A stretch of 32,339 nucleotides of DNA from Gammaproteobacteria bacterium (GCA_002707325.1 PAMO01000002.1:9162-41500), one strand, 5' to 3'; numbered from the stretch's first letter, positions 19,945-29,449 are shown. Program-made: numbers and translations. The notes: generated from the letters alone by a model not told the origin.

Positions 19945-21294
19945 TTACGCGTAAGCCCAGGTAGCAAGTCCTAAAAATACAAAAAAGCCAGTTACATCGG
20001 TGACAGTTGTAAGTACCACACCACCTGCTATCGCTGGATCAACTTTTAATTTAGTCAATATGCTGGGTAGAAGACTCCCAGTTATTCCAGCTACAATGAG
20101 ATTAATTATCATAGCAAGTGCAATCACAGACCCTAGCAACAAGTCCTGAAATGCGAAAGCAGCAACGGCAGCGACCGCTGCGGCTAAGATGATCCCATTT
20201 AACAGTGCTACCAAGACCTCTCTATTCAATAGATAAACTAAATTGGCTCGACCTATCTGACCAAGCGCTAGTCCTCGGATTACTAGAGTTAAGGTCTGAG
20301 TCCCTGCAATGCCTCCCATACTCGCAACGATTGGCATTAGGATAGCTAAAGCCACTACTTTTCCTATAGTTTCTTCAAAAATATTAATAACTGAAGCAGC
20401 TAAAAAGGCAGTAAGGAGATTTATTCCTAGCCAAAATGCCCTATTTTTAACGGACTTTATAATGGGAGCAAATGTATCTTCGTCGCTATCAAGCCCAGCA
20501 CGTGCGAAAACCGCTTCATCAGCATCTTCTATGATCACGTCAACGACATCATCTATAGTGATTCGGCCTAATAGTCGGCCATTTCCGTCTATTACCGGAG
20601 CTGATATTAGATCTTGATCTGAAAACATTCTGGCCACATCGGTGTCGGTAGTACGGGCGGGTATAGCTTCGGCTTCCCTATCCATAACTTCTCCGACAGT
20701 CACAGTTGGATTGGAAGTAAGCAGTTTTGCAAGAGGAAGCATTCCAACGTACTCGTCCTGACTATTTACTACAATTAGTGCGTCGGTAGTATCTGGCATA
20801 TCCTGCTGTAAGCGCAGGTACCGCAATACTATTTCGATAGCGTGTCGTGGTCGAACGGTTATGGTATCAGTATTCATGAGCCCACCCGCGCTATCCTCGG
20901 GATATGACAACACTGACTCAACCCGCGCACGGTCTCGTGCGTCAAGTGATGATAGGACCTGATCGGAGATAGTATCTGGGAGTTGTTGAAGCAAATCAGC
21001 AAAATCATCTGTTTCCAGCTCTTCAGCGGCAGAAGCAAGTCGCTTTGGGTGCATTGATTCAAGAAATTCCGCAAGTACATCTTCGTGTAAATGCTGAAGT
21101 ACCTGATTCTCTTCATCCTCTTGCAGCAAGCCCCACAAAACCCATCGGACTTTATGAGGAGTAGATTCCAATAGATTTGCAATTTCTGGTGGCCGCATTG
21201 AGGTAAGCAGATGACGACTTTCAACAAGGCTTCCTCTACCGTATTGCCTTATTACCTCGCTTAGCTTTTCTTGTAGTTCAATATTTTGCAGCAC
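19945..21294 (-). CDS. mgtE: Magnesium transporter MgtE (N domain, CBS pair, TM domain)
   Basis: SYPEDSAGGLMNTDTITVRP, CBS-like segment, PIVASMGGIAGTQTLTLVIRGLALG, VDPAIAGGVVLTTVTDVTGFFVFLGLA. Confidence 0.95.
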   Translation of the reverse strand: MLQNIELQEKLSEVIRQYGRGSLVESRHLLTSMRPPEIANLLESTPHKVRWVLWGLLQEDEENQVLQHLHEDVLAEFLESMHPKRLASAAEELETDDFADLLQQLPDTISDQVLSSLDARDRARVESVLSYPEDSAGGLMNTDTITVRPRHAIEIVLRYLRLQQDMPDTTDALIVVNSQDEYVGMLPLAKLLTSNPTVTVGEVMDREAEAIPARTTDTDVARMFSDQDLISAPVIDGNGRLLGRITIDDVVDVIIEDADEAVFARAGLDSDEDTFAPIIKSVKNRAFWLGINLLTAFLAASVINIFEETIGKVVALAILMPIVASMGGIAGTQTLTLVIRGLALGQIGRANLVYLLNREVLVALLNGIILAAAVAAVAAFAFQDLLLGSVIALAMIINLIVAGITGSLLPSILTKLKVDPAIAGGVVLTTVTDVTGFFVFLGLATWAYA

Positions 21295-21378
21295 GATTGT
21301 TCTCTTATTTTCGGCTGAGTTTTATGGGGTGTTTCTGTGATCATGATAGCACGCACATGAAGACATCTTCGTTCGGAT

Positions 21379-21645
21379 TTATTCCTCCCCGAACCCATTA
21401 GAAACTAGGTCTGATAGAGCTTTAAAAGCTAAGCGTTCATCTACGCCTTTTACTGCAAGATTTATTTTGGTCCCCTTTGGAGCTGCAAGTAGCAAAATAT
21501 CCATTATCTTTTTCCCATCTGCACCCTGATCATTTTTTGATAGCGTGATATGGCTATCAAATGTTTTTGCGAGGTCTACGAATTTGGCGGCTGCTCGAGC
21601 ATGAAGCCCTAACCGATTATGAATAACCAGAGAACATTTCAACAT
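21379..21645 (-). CDS. ptsO: HPr-like phosphocarrier NPr (PtsO)
   Basis: 88 aa; NRLGLHARAAAKFVDLA with phosphorylatable His; next to rapZ/ptsN/rpoN. Confidence 0.93.
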   Translation of the reverse strand: MLKCSLVIHNRLGLHARAAAKFVDLAKTFDSHITLSKNDQGADGKKIMDILLLAAPKGTKINLAVKGVDERLAFKALSDLVSNGFGEE

Positions 21646-21647
21646 AT

Positions 21648-22490
21648 TTACGGAAGGTCTCGGTGTCTAATTAATACATTAGAGTAGGAGTTATGGAATT
21701 GTTCTCCCAAACGCTGAGCAAAATAGACGCTTCGATGGCGACCCCCAGTGCAACCAATAGCTATTGTTAGGTATGCTCGGTTATCTTGCTCAAATTCTGG
21801 GACCCATTTCGTTAAATACTTATTTATATCCTCATACATGTTCGTTGCAGATTCATTTTTTTCAAGATAGCCTGCTACGTCTTTTTCCAGACCAGTCATC
21901 TCGCGCAATTCTTCTATCCAGTAGGGATTAGGCAAGCATCTAATGTCAAAGACCATATCAGCGTCGGCTGGGATGCCATATTTGAACCCAAAAGAACGGA
22001 ATATTAGCGAGATTTTCGTATCTTTTTTCTCGCCCACATGGGTTTTAATTACCTGAGCTAATTTATTCCCATTTAGCGACGTCGTATCAATTTTTAAGTG
22101 CGCGAGGTCATTTATATTTGACAATACTACGGTTTCCGCTTCAATCGCCTGTAATAGATCAATCCCGTCTTTTGTAAGCGGATGCTTTCGCCGAGTTTCA
22201 CTAAAACGTTTAACCAACGTCGAAGTTTCAGCATCTAAAAATATTATTTCGCAATTTACTTCTAAAGCTTTCAATTTCGCAAAAATTTCGGGGAATCCTT
22301 CTAGATTTTCATTGCGAGCATCCATACAAATAGCTACTGAGCTATTTTGTGGTTGTACTACTTTATCCAGAAGCGCCTCAACAAGATTGAGTGGAAAATT
22401 GTCTATGCAGTTGTACCCGATGTCCTCCAAAGCCTTGAGCGCCGTGCTTTTTCCAGAGCCAGATCTACCACTTATAATAATTAGTTTCAT
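21648..22490 (-). CDS. rapZ: RNase adapter RapZ
   Basis: ISGRSGSGKSTALKALEDIGYNCIDNFP; AIGCTGGRHRSVYFAQRL. Confidence 0.96.
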   Translation of the reverse strand: MKLIIISGRSGSGKSTALKALEDIGYNCIDNFPLNLVEALLDKVVQPQNSSVAICMDARNENLEGFPEIFAKLKALEVNCEIIFLDAETSTLVKRFSETRRKHPLTKDGIDLLQAIEAETVVLSNINDLAHLKIDTTSLNGNKLAQVIKTHVGEKKDTKISLIFRSFGFKYGIPADADMVFDIRCLPNPYWIEELREMTGLEKDVAGYLEKNESATNMYEDINKYLTKWVPEFEQDNRAYLTIAIGCTGGRHRSVYFAQRLGEQFHNSYSNVLIRHRDLP

Positions 22491-22492
22491 TT

Positions 22493-22951
22493 CTAAACGG
22501 AATCTAGAAGTCTGATCATAGTATTGTTTAATTCTCCATCAGTGGTCGAACTCTTGAGCATTTCGCGATTTTTCGAATCGGAGAATATTGCACTGAGTTT
22601 TGCTAATAGTTCAAGATGAAGATCATTTTCAGACGTAGGTACTATGAGCGCGAATAACATGTAAATATTATCCTGTTCACTGTCATCGTAGTTGATGGAA
22701 TCGGAGAAGATTAAAAAAGAACTGCGTATTACGCTACAGTTTAGTCTGCAGTGCGGTATAGCTACACCATTTCCCAAATTAGTGGTCCCTAGACGTTCTC
22801 TCTCCATAAAAGCATCGAAAATATAACGTTCTGTCAGAGAGAATTCCTTTTTGGCTAGGAGCTCTGCCGCTATTTCCAATGCATGTTTCCTAGAGCGCAC
22901 AGAGATGTCTGCTCGCGTACAATCAATGGGAAGTGTTTCTGTTATCTTCAC
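22493..22951 (-). CDS. ptsN: Nitrogen regulatory IIA protein PtsN
   Basis: RERLGTTNLGNGVAIPHCRL active-site His motif; operon context. Confidence 0.94.
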   Translation of the reverse strand: MKITETLPIDCTRADISVRSRKHALEIAAELLAKKEFSLTERYIFDAFMERERLGTTNLGNGVAIPHCRLNCSVIRSSFLIFSDSINYDDSEQDNIYMLFALIVPTSENDLHLELLAKLSAIFSDSKNREMLKSSTTDGELNNTMIRLLDSV

Positions 22952-24318
22952 AGTTTCAATCTAGCTAGTGATTTGCGTTGATTAGATGATGGGATAGCCA
23001 TTAGCGACCTATACTTAGCAACGGTCCTTCGGGCGATTTTAATATTTCTTTTTTCTATAAGGTGGACAATTTTACTATCACTTAGTGGTTTTTTGGGGTC
23101 CTCCGACATAGTAATTTCTTTAATGAGCGATTTAATAGCGGTAGTTGATATTGTCCCTTGACCCAATACATTCCTGATATTTCCAGATAGGAAATATTTC
23201 ATTGGGAATAATCCACTTGGAGTTGCTAAGAAATTATGTCGAGTAATGCGAGATATTGTTGATGGATGCACTTCTATACTATCGGCTATTGTTTTGAGAT
23301 TTAATGGCCGCATTTCAACATCTCCTTTATCAAGAAACGCTGATTGGTAACTAACTATGAATTGGCCGACTGACAAAAGTGTAGAGTTGCGTGTTTCAAT
23401 GCTCCTTAAAAGCCACTGTGCTTCTGATAGGTTCTCCTTCAGGTACCCGATATCTGATTCTTCGCCTGAACTACGCAGCAAATCCACGTAGTCTTTATTT
23501 ATGCTTACCTGCGGAATAGCATGCTCATTAAGGCGAACTTCCCACCCTCGTTTCCCTTTTCGGGCAACAAGATCTGGGGCAATATATTCCGTATGATCCC
23601 GTGACTGGTTAGCACCAGGCCGGGGATTCAAGGAACGAATTAATTTTAATAAATCATTAACATCTTTGTTCTTAAGTTTCGTTAATTTTCCTATAGCGAC
23701 CAAATCATTTTTTGCGAGTATGTCCATATGATGGGTTACTACACTTAGAGCTTGTTTTCTTAATGGGGTAGAAGCTGACATAGCTGTTAACTGCAAAATC
23801 AAGCATTCCTGGAGGTTTCGCGCAGCCACTCCAGTCGGGTGAAACATTTGTATTATTTTTAATATGCGCTCGATTTGGGGCTTTTCGATCCTCTTGTATT
23901 TTTCAGAAATTGACCTAGCTATGCCCAATATTTCTTCTAAGGTTAGCGTTAGTAACCCATCTGTATTCAAAGCACCTATAATGATTGACCCAATTTTTTT
24001 ATCTTGTTCGGGAAGCTGCATCAGACTTAGTTGCCATTCTAGCTCTTCTGATAAGATATTCACTTTATCTGGTATATTTTCGATCCAAGATTCTTCCTCT
24101 ATTTCTTCTCCCCTTTCCCTAGATAGTCTAGTTTCATTGTGAGAAATAGCTTCAGCGCCTGAATCATTTGTAGTCTCAAGCAGAGGATTTTTCTCTAGAG
24201 CCTGCGCTATCTCATAAGTTAATTCGACATTCGATTTTTGAAGCATATTAATAGCGCGCTGGAGTCTATGGGACAAGCCTGCCCTCTGGGTAAGATGCGT
24301 GGATAACTTATTGCTCAT
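22948..24318 (-). CDS. rpoN: RNA polymerase sigma-54 factor
   Basis: HRLQRAINMLQKSNVELTYEIAQALEKNPLLE; LKTIADSIEVHPSTISRITRHNFLATPSGLFPMKYF; RpoN box ARRTVAKYRSLMAIPSSNQRK. Confidence 0.97.
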   Translation of the reverse strand: MSNKLSTHLTQRAGLSHRLQRAINMLQKSNVELTYEIAQALEKNPLLETTNDSGAEAISHNETRLSRERGEEIEEESWIENIPDKVNILSEELEWQLSLMQLPEQDKKIGSIIIGALNTDGLLTLTLEEILGIARSISEKYKRIEKPQIERILKIIQMFHPTGVAARNLQECLILQLTAMSASTPLRKQALSVVTHHMDILAKNDLVAIGKLTKLKNKDVNDLLKLIRSLNPRPGANQSRDHTEYIAPDLVARKGKRGWEVRLNEHAIPQVSINKDYVDLLRSSGEESDIGYLKENLSEAQWLLRSIETRNSTLLSVGQFIVSYQSAFLDKGDVEMRPLNLKTIADSIEVHPSTISRITRHNFLATPSGLFPMKYFLSGNIRNVLGQGTISTTAIKSLIKEITMSEDPKKPLSDSKIVHLIEKRNIKIARRTVAKYRSLMAIPSSNQRKSLARLKL

Positions 24319-24389
24319 AGTAATAGTTAGGATATCTGAATATGTTCCAAAAGTTTGCGTCTGTGCTACAGGCTTTCATGGGTACTAAC

Positions 24390-25115
24390 TTATATGGAGA
24401 ACCCTTCTCCGAGATAAACATTTTGGACCTGCTTATTTTCCAATATTTCAGTAGGTGTTCCTTTAGCCATTATGTGGCCTTCGTGAACAATGTATGCCCG
24501 ATCACATATATCCAACGTGTCCCTCACATTATGATCTGTTATTAATACTCCTATCCCCCGGGAGGCCAGTCCTTTTATTTCATCCTTTATATCTGATACA
24601 GATATGGGATCCACTCCTGCAAAGGGCTCATCCAACAACATGAAAGTTGGTTCCATTGCCAAAGATCGAGCAATCTCCAGTCTCCGTCGTTCCCCGCCAG
24701 AAAGCCTTTCTCCAAGAGATTTTCTAACACCCTCGAGATTGAACTCTTCAATTAGTTGATTCAGGAGTGCTTTCCGTTCGTTTTTTCTTAGATCCTTTCG
24801 CAACTCAAGAATTGCTTTTAGATTATTTTCAGCTGTCAATTTTCTGAAAACACTAGCCTCTTGTGGAAGGTAACCAATTCCCGATTGTGCTCGTTGGTGC
24901 ATAGCTTTGTTTGTGATTGATTTGCCATTTAAGACAATATCTCCACCATCCGCATGCAAAAGTCCCACAATCATATAGAAACAGGTGGTTTTCCCCGCTC
25001 CGTTCGGTCCTAACAAACCGATTATTTCCCCGCCAGAAACTTCTAGGCTGACATTCTCTACAGCTACTTTATTGCGATATTTTTTGCGTAGTGAATTAGC
25101 TTGGAGAATTGCCAT
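24390..25115 (-). CDS. lptB: LPS export ABC transporter ATPase LptB
   Basis: GLLGPNGAGKTTCFYMIVGLLHADGG, GIGYLPQEASVFRKLT, LSGGERRRLEIARSLA, LLDEPFAGVDPISV. Confidence 0.97.
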   Translation of the reverse strand: MAILQANSLRKKYRNKVAVENVSLEVSGGEIIGLLGPNGAGKTTCFYMIVGLLHADGGDIVLNGKSITNKAMHQRAQSGIGYLPQEASVFRKLTAENNLKAILELRKDLRKNERKALLNQLIEEFNLEGVRKSLGERLSGGERRRLEIARSLAMEPTFMLLDEPFAGVDPISVSDIKDEIKGLASRGIGVLITDHNVRDTLDICDRAYIVHEGHIMAKGTPTEILENKQVQNVYLGEGFSI

Positions 25116-25135
25116 AATTTTAAATTTTTCTCTTT

Positions 25136-25660
25136 TTATTTTTTTGGGACGACTGAGTTATGAGGCTGCAAAATCATCTTAACCGGTTGGTTTTCTTGCG
25201 ATTCCGCATTTACTTTGCCCTCTCTAATATTGTAGCTAATAACACTACTATTTATTTCGTTATCATTTTCCCATAAATATGAGTTTCCAATTAGTTCGAT
25301 CATTTCATTTTTAGTGAAGTAAATTATTTTATCCGATTTAGCTTTTACTTCATTACCTTCTTCGTCAATTACTTGCTTATATCGTGCCGGGCTGCCAGTT
25401 GCGATGATGCGTGTCACTTTTTGATCCTCGTACTCAACGATTATTTTCTCAGCCACTAACCTTAGGGTGCCTTGGTCGACCTGCACATTCCCGTTATAAT
25501 TAACAATTCCATTTTCTTGATCCATTTCAGCTTGATCTGCATGAATATGAATAGGTTTATCGGCGTCATCTGATAAAGCGCTGACGCTAGGGCCATATAA
25601 AGTAGTTATAATTAAGAATAAGCTACTTAATGTTTTGTGGCAGAAAGATACTGTGCACAC
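25136..25660 (-). CDS. lptA: LPS transport periplasmic protein LptA (start uncertain; GTG at 25660 proposed, ORF track starts at 25759)
   Basis: PIHIHADQAEMDQENGIVNYNGNVQVDQGTLRLVAEKIIV; candidate signal peptide VCTVSFCHKTLSSLFLIITTLYGPSVSA; located between lptC and lptB. Confidence 0.88.
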   Translation of the reverse strand: MCTVSFCHKTLSSLFLIITTLYGPSVSALSDDADKPIHIHADQAEMDQENGIVNYNGNVQVDQGTLRLVAEKIIVEYEDQKVTRIIATGSPARYKQVIDEEGNEVKAKSDKIIYFTKNEMIELIGNSYLWENDNEINSSVISYNIREGKVNAESQENQPVKMILQPHNSVVPKK

Positions 25661-26240
25661 GTTTGGTACTTGAAGAGAATAGACTAAGCGCCCCAACTTG
25701 TATTTCACCCTGCAATCCTGCTGCTGTTGTTTCTCCAATATGAGAGCTGATACTAACATCTTGATCTGTTTCTGCGTAATTGTCTTCCGGATATAGCCTT
25801 AATTGCTCAGATTTCATCGTAAGATAATCACCGTTGGGATGATATCGTTCAATTTCAACATCTTTATTGAGAATGATTAGTTCTGTGTAATTATTATTTT
25901 TCTTCTGTTCCCGTATCTCACCGATTTCTGCTTGCATTTTCCATGGCGGACCATTTGGCTGATATAGAGTCAATTCTGGGGTTTTCAGCAAAGTCAGGCC
26001 AGATTCTTCGAAATTGAAAATCTCACTAGAAATCAACAAGTATTTAATTCTCCCATTCGCTCCAAACTGGGTGATCTTCGAGTTCTGAATATGCAGATCA
26101 GCTTCTCCGGAAAGTGTTTCAAGCAGCTGTAGTTGCTGCTCTTTTGGAGAGCGTATCTGCAGATAAATAACGCTAAGTGCTAGAGTTGCTGCTAGCGTAC
26201 CAAGGAGGATTCGTCTTCTCGGTGGCAGCATTTTAGCCAA
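25623..26240 (-). CDS. lptC: LPS export protein LptC
   Basis: N-terminal TM anchor, LptC-like periplasmic domain (TLLKTPELTLYQPNGPPWKMQAEIGEI), located between kdsC and lptA. Confidence 0.88.
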   Translation of the reverse strand: MAKMLPPRRRILLGTLAATLALSVIYLQIRSPKEQQLQLLETLSGEADLHIQNSKITQFGANGRIKYLLISSEIFNFEESGLTLLKTPELTLYQPNGPPWKMQAEIGEIREQKKNNNYTELIILNKDVEIERYHPNGDYLTMKSEQLRLYPEDNYAETDQDVSISSHIGETTAAGLQGEIQVGALSLFSSSTKRVHSIFLPQNIK

Positions 26241-26757
26241 AGCTCCATTTGTTTTGTGTGCGCAAGAGCCACATACAAACTTCGGCTGCTACGCCTTCTC
26301 CACCTGCAGTACTCGTCACCAAATCTGCCCTTTTTACCACTGCGGGATGGGCGTCTTTAACCGCTATGGACACACCTACCTTCTCAAATAAAATTATATC
26401 CGGAAGATCATTACCTACGTGTATCAATTCTTGGCTTTCTTTTTTTGTATGTGATAGAAGATCATTCAGAGCATGCAGCTTATTCTCAACTTTTTCATAT
26501 ACTAGATTTATTCCTAATTCCTTTGCTCGTTTTCTCACAATGGCTGATTCTCGGCCTGATATTATTGCAACTTCAATGCCATTTGCTTGGAGCATTTTTA
26601 TTGCCACTCCATCTTTTGCGCAAAAACGCTTGTATTCTGTCCCATCTGATCCGTAAATCAATTTGTCATCCGTCAATACTCCATCCACATCAAAGGTCAC
26701 TAATTTAATCCGCTTTAGAGCTTTTGATATTCGGGATAGTGGAATGATTTTGGGCAT
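26233..26757 (-). CDS. kdsC: 3-deoxy-D-manno-octulosonate 8-phosphate phosphatase KdsC
   Basis: KLVTFDVDGVLTDDKLIYGSDGTEYKRFCAKDGVAIKML; AIISGRESAIVRKRAKELGI; HVGNDLPDI. Confidence 0.95.
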   Translation of the reverse strand: MPKIIPLSRISKALKRIKLVTFDVDGVLTDDKLIYGSDGTEYKRFCAKDGVAIKMLQANGIEVAIISGRESAIVRKRAKELGINLVYEKVENKLHALNDLLSHTKKESQELIHVGNDLPDIILFEKVGVSIAVKDAHPAVVKRADLVTSTAGGEGVAAEVCMWLLRTQNKWSFG

Positions 26758-27722
26758 TAGATTTGCTGCACAATTAAGATGTTGTAGCCTATCCAGGAAG
26801 TAAGCATTACTACTCCTTCGAACCTCGTGATTACGGGCCTAGAGTTTCTAGCGTAGCCAAATAATCCCAGCATTATAGTTAATGCTAGCATCATTCCGCA
26901 GTCTCTCCAGAACGAGACATTTTCTAGATAAGTTGTGCTAAAGAGGCCGGGCACGCTTAATACAGCGAGGATATTAAGTATGTTAGAGCCCACGACATTC
27001 CCGATGGCTATATCTGTGTGCCCTTTTATAGCTGCACCTACCGTAGCTGCAAGCTCCGGAAGACTTGTTCCTATAGCAACTATAGTTAAACCAATGATTA
27101 TATCGTCCACTCCTAATTGGTCTGCAATAGTGCTGGCAGCCCATACTAAGACTTCAGCGCTAGCTAGAAGAATGACCAACCCGATAATTAGCCAAGTAGT
27201 TGCTCGAGGTGTGCTTACAGGACTAATTTCCTCTAGTTCATCGGCAACTGAACTTGTTAAAGTACCGGCTGTTCCTTCCTTATCGCGAACAAGGCGCAGC
27301 ACTAGCATTCCTAAAACAGCTAGCATTATGAAACTATCAACGATTGATAGCGTCAGATCGAACATAAGAACTAAGCTCAATAGTGTTACCCCTAGTAGCC
27401 AAGGTAATTCTTTGATTAGAACCGCTTTGGAAAAAGGTAGTGGTGCAATTATTGCTGTAATGGCTAAGACTAGCCCAATATTTGCAATATTAGATCCAAT
27501 TGCATTGCCAACAGCGATTAAGGGGGTGCCTTCAAGTGATGCCGCTATAGCGACAAAAATCTCTGGCGCGGAAGTTCCAATCGAAACTATGGTTAGGCCT
27601 ATAAGCATTTTAGGGATACCAAAATTATTGGCTACCGCAGCAGCCCCTGATAGGAACTTGTCAGCACTCCAAACAAGCGTAAGGAGTCCTACTATCATGG
27701 TTATTACAGGCACCCAAATCAT
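26757..27722 (-). CDS. Ca2+/Na+ antiporter family protein (YrbG/CaxA-like)
   Basis: Two alpha-repeats: GLTIVSIGTSAPEIFVAIAASLEG...AVGNAIGSNIANIG and GLTIVAIGTSLPELAATVGAAIKG...AIGNVVGSNILNIL. Confidence 0.94.
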   Translation of the reverse strand: MIWVPVITMIVGLLTLVWSADKFLSGAAAVANNFGIPKMLIGLTIVSIGTSAPEIFVAIAASLEGTPLIAVGNAIGSNIANIGLVLAITAIIAPLPFSKAVLIKELPWLLGVTLLSLVLMFDLTLSIVDSFIMLAVLGMLVLRLVRDKEGTAGTLTSSVADELEEISPVSTPRATTWLIIGLVILLASAEVLVWAASTIADQLGVDDIIIGLTIVAIGTSLPELAATVGAAIKGHTDIAIGNVVGSNILNILAVLSVPGLFSTTYLENVSFWRDCGMMLALTIMLGLFGYARNSRPVITRFEGVVMLTSWIGYNILIVQQI

Positions 27723-27799
27723 ATTTTGAAACCAAATAATTGAGCAAGTACTTATAGTGCGGACACTTTAATTGTGATCCTTGCTGTTAACCAACATTA

Positions 27800-27835
27800 T
27801 TACTGAGTTCACTAGCCGGTGGTATAGTTAGTGAA
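27800..27835 (+). promoter_or_regulatory. Candidate mlaF promoter/operator
   Basis: TTACTG (27800-27805)-17 nt-TATAGT (27823-27828). Inverted repeat TTCACTA (27808-27814)/TAGTGAA (27829-27835) flanks the -10-like box. The -35 is weak. Confidence 0.4.
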
Positions 27836-27860
27836 TATTCTAAAAAATCATTAGAGAACT

Positions 27861-28673
27861 ATGGTGGATTATAAACCGATGATTGAGATAAAAGGGCTTA
27901 GTTTTAAGCGGGATTCTCGTTTTATTTTCCAAAATCTTGAGATGACAGTGGCACAGGGCAAAATAACTGCTATTTTAGGTCCTAGTGGGAGTGGAAAAAC
28001 TACTCTTCTTCGAATGATTGGTGGTCAGCTTAAGCCGCAATATGGCTTTTTGAAGTATAAGGGTAAGGATATAGCTTCAATGAGTCGGTCCGAACTATTC
28101 GGTTTTCGTAAAAACTTAGGAATGTTGTTCCAGTCCTCCGCACTTTTTACTGATTTAAACGTTTTTGAGAATGTTGCTTTTCCATTGCGAAGACATACAA
28201 ATTTATCCAGGCAAGCTATCCGCGATTTAGTATTAATGAAACTTAACGCTGTAGGGCTGCGTGGAGCGGCAAGTCTGGAGCCAAGTCAGTTATCCGGGGG
28301 AATGGCTAGGCGAGTAGCTTTGGCAAGGGCGATAGCATTAGATCCCCATCTACTGCTCTATGATGAACCGTTCACTGGGCAGGATCCTATTTCGATGGGA
28401 ATTTTGATTAGTTTAATAAAAAGTCTCAGTGGCACCTTAAATGCTACTAGTCTGATTGTTTCGCATGATGTCATGGAAACATTGACTATTGCCGACTATG
28501 TATACGTGATTTTTGATGGTTCAGTGATAGGCGAAGGAACCCCGCGGGAAATTCTTGATAGTTCTTCGCCTAAAGTGCAGCAATTTATAAATGGAACGCG
28601 CAACGGACCGGTGCCGTTTCATTTGGACGCTGAAGATTTGGAAAAACAATTAATGGTAGTGGAGAAAAATTGA
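27861..28673 (+). CDS. mlaF: Phospholipid ABC transporter ATP-binding protein MlaF
   Basis: ILGPSGSGKTTLLRMIGGQLKP, LSGGMARRVALARAIALDP, LLYDEPFTGQDPISMG. Confidence 0.95.
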   Translation: MVDYKPMIEIKGLSFKRDSRFIFQNLEMTVAQGKITAILGPSGSGKTTLLRMIGGQLKPQYGFLKYKGKDIASMSRSELFGFRKNLGMLFQSSALFTDLNVFENVAFPLRRHTNLSRQAIRDLVLMKLNAVGLRGAASLEPSQLSGGMARRVALARAIALDPHLLLYDEPFTGQDPISMGILISLIKSLSGTLNATSLIVSHDVMETLTIADYVYVIFDGSVIGEGTPREILDSSSPKVQQFINGTRNGPVPFHLDAEDLEKQLMVVEKN

Positions 28674-29449
28674 TAGCACTGCTCGATAGATTGGGTGTTT
28701 GGGCTTTAAATTATTTATCGCGCTTGGGTCGCGCGACTTCTATGTGGTTTACTTCCGTTGCGCATATTCCGCATGGTCAAGATATGCACTTGGTCTTAAA
28801 TCAACTGCATCATGTTGGGGTTCGCTCAGTTCTGATAATTGTGCTCTCAGCTTTCTCTATTGGAGCAGTTATAGCATTACAATTTCATACCCAGCTTTCA
28901 AGATTTGGTGCCGAGGACGCAGTGGGCCTGGGTTTGACGCTCACGTTACTCAGAGAATTGGGCCCCGTAGTAACAGGACTCCTATTTGCTGGAAGGGCGG
29001 GTTCCGCGATTACAGCGGAAATAGGCTTGATGAAAACGACAGAACAGTTATCGAGCATGGAAATGATGGGTGTTGATCCGCTTTACCGTATAGTGGCTCC
29101 CCGACTATGGGCAGGCATTATTTCTATGCCATTGCTAACTATAATATTCAACGTCGTAGGTATCTTTGGAGGTTTTATTGTAGCTGTCCAATGGCTAGGA
29201 TCCGATCCGGGGGGATTTTGGTCTGGTATGCAAGCGGGCGTTGAATTATGGAATGATATTGGTAAGGGTCTTTTAAAGAGTTTGCTGTTCGCGCTGGTTA
29301 TTACGTGGATTGCAGTTTTCCAAGGGTATGATACTGAGCCTACTGCCGAAGGAGTTGGGCTTGCCACTACGCGGACAGTAGTCTTATCCTCGGTAGTAGT
29401 ACTGGCGATGGATTTCTTTCTGACACTAATTATGTATGGAGATTTTTGA
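28670..29449 (+). CDS. mlaE: Phospholipid ABC transporter permease MlaE (TTG start overlapping the mlaF stop)
   Basis: LTLLRELGPVVTGLLFAGRAGSAITAEIGLMKTTEQLSSMEMMGVDPL; operon context. Confidence 0.95.
   Translation: MIALLDRLGVWALNYLSRLGRATSMWFTSVAHIPHGQDMHLVLNQLHHVGVRSVLIIVLSAFSIGAVIALQFHTQLSRFGAEDAVGLGLTLTLLRELGPVVTGLLFAGRAGSAITAEIGLMKTTEQLSSMEMMGVDPLYRIVAPRLWAGIISMPLLTIIFNVVGIFGGFIVAVQWLGSDPGGFWSGMQAGVELWNDIGKGLLKSLLFALVITWIAVFQGYDTEPTAEGVGLATTRTVVLSSVVVLAMDFFLTLIMYGDF

Noticed and set aside
26935-27729. 264-aa plus-strand ORF antisense to caxA
   Set aside because: Low-complexity S/T/I/P-rich shadow translation of a clear antiporter gene.
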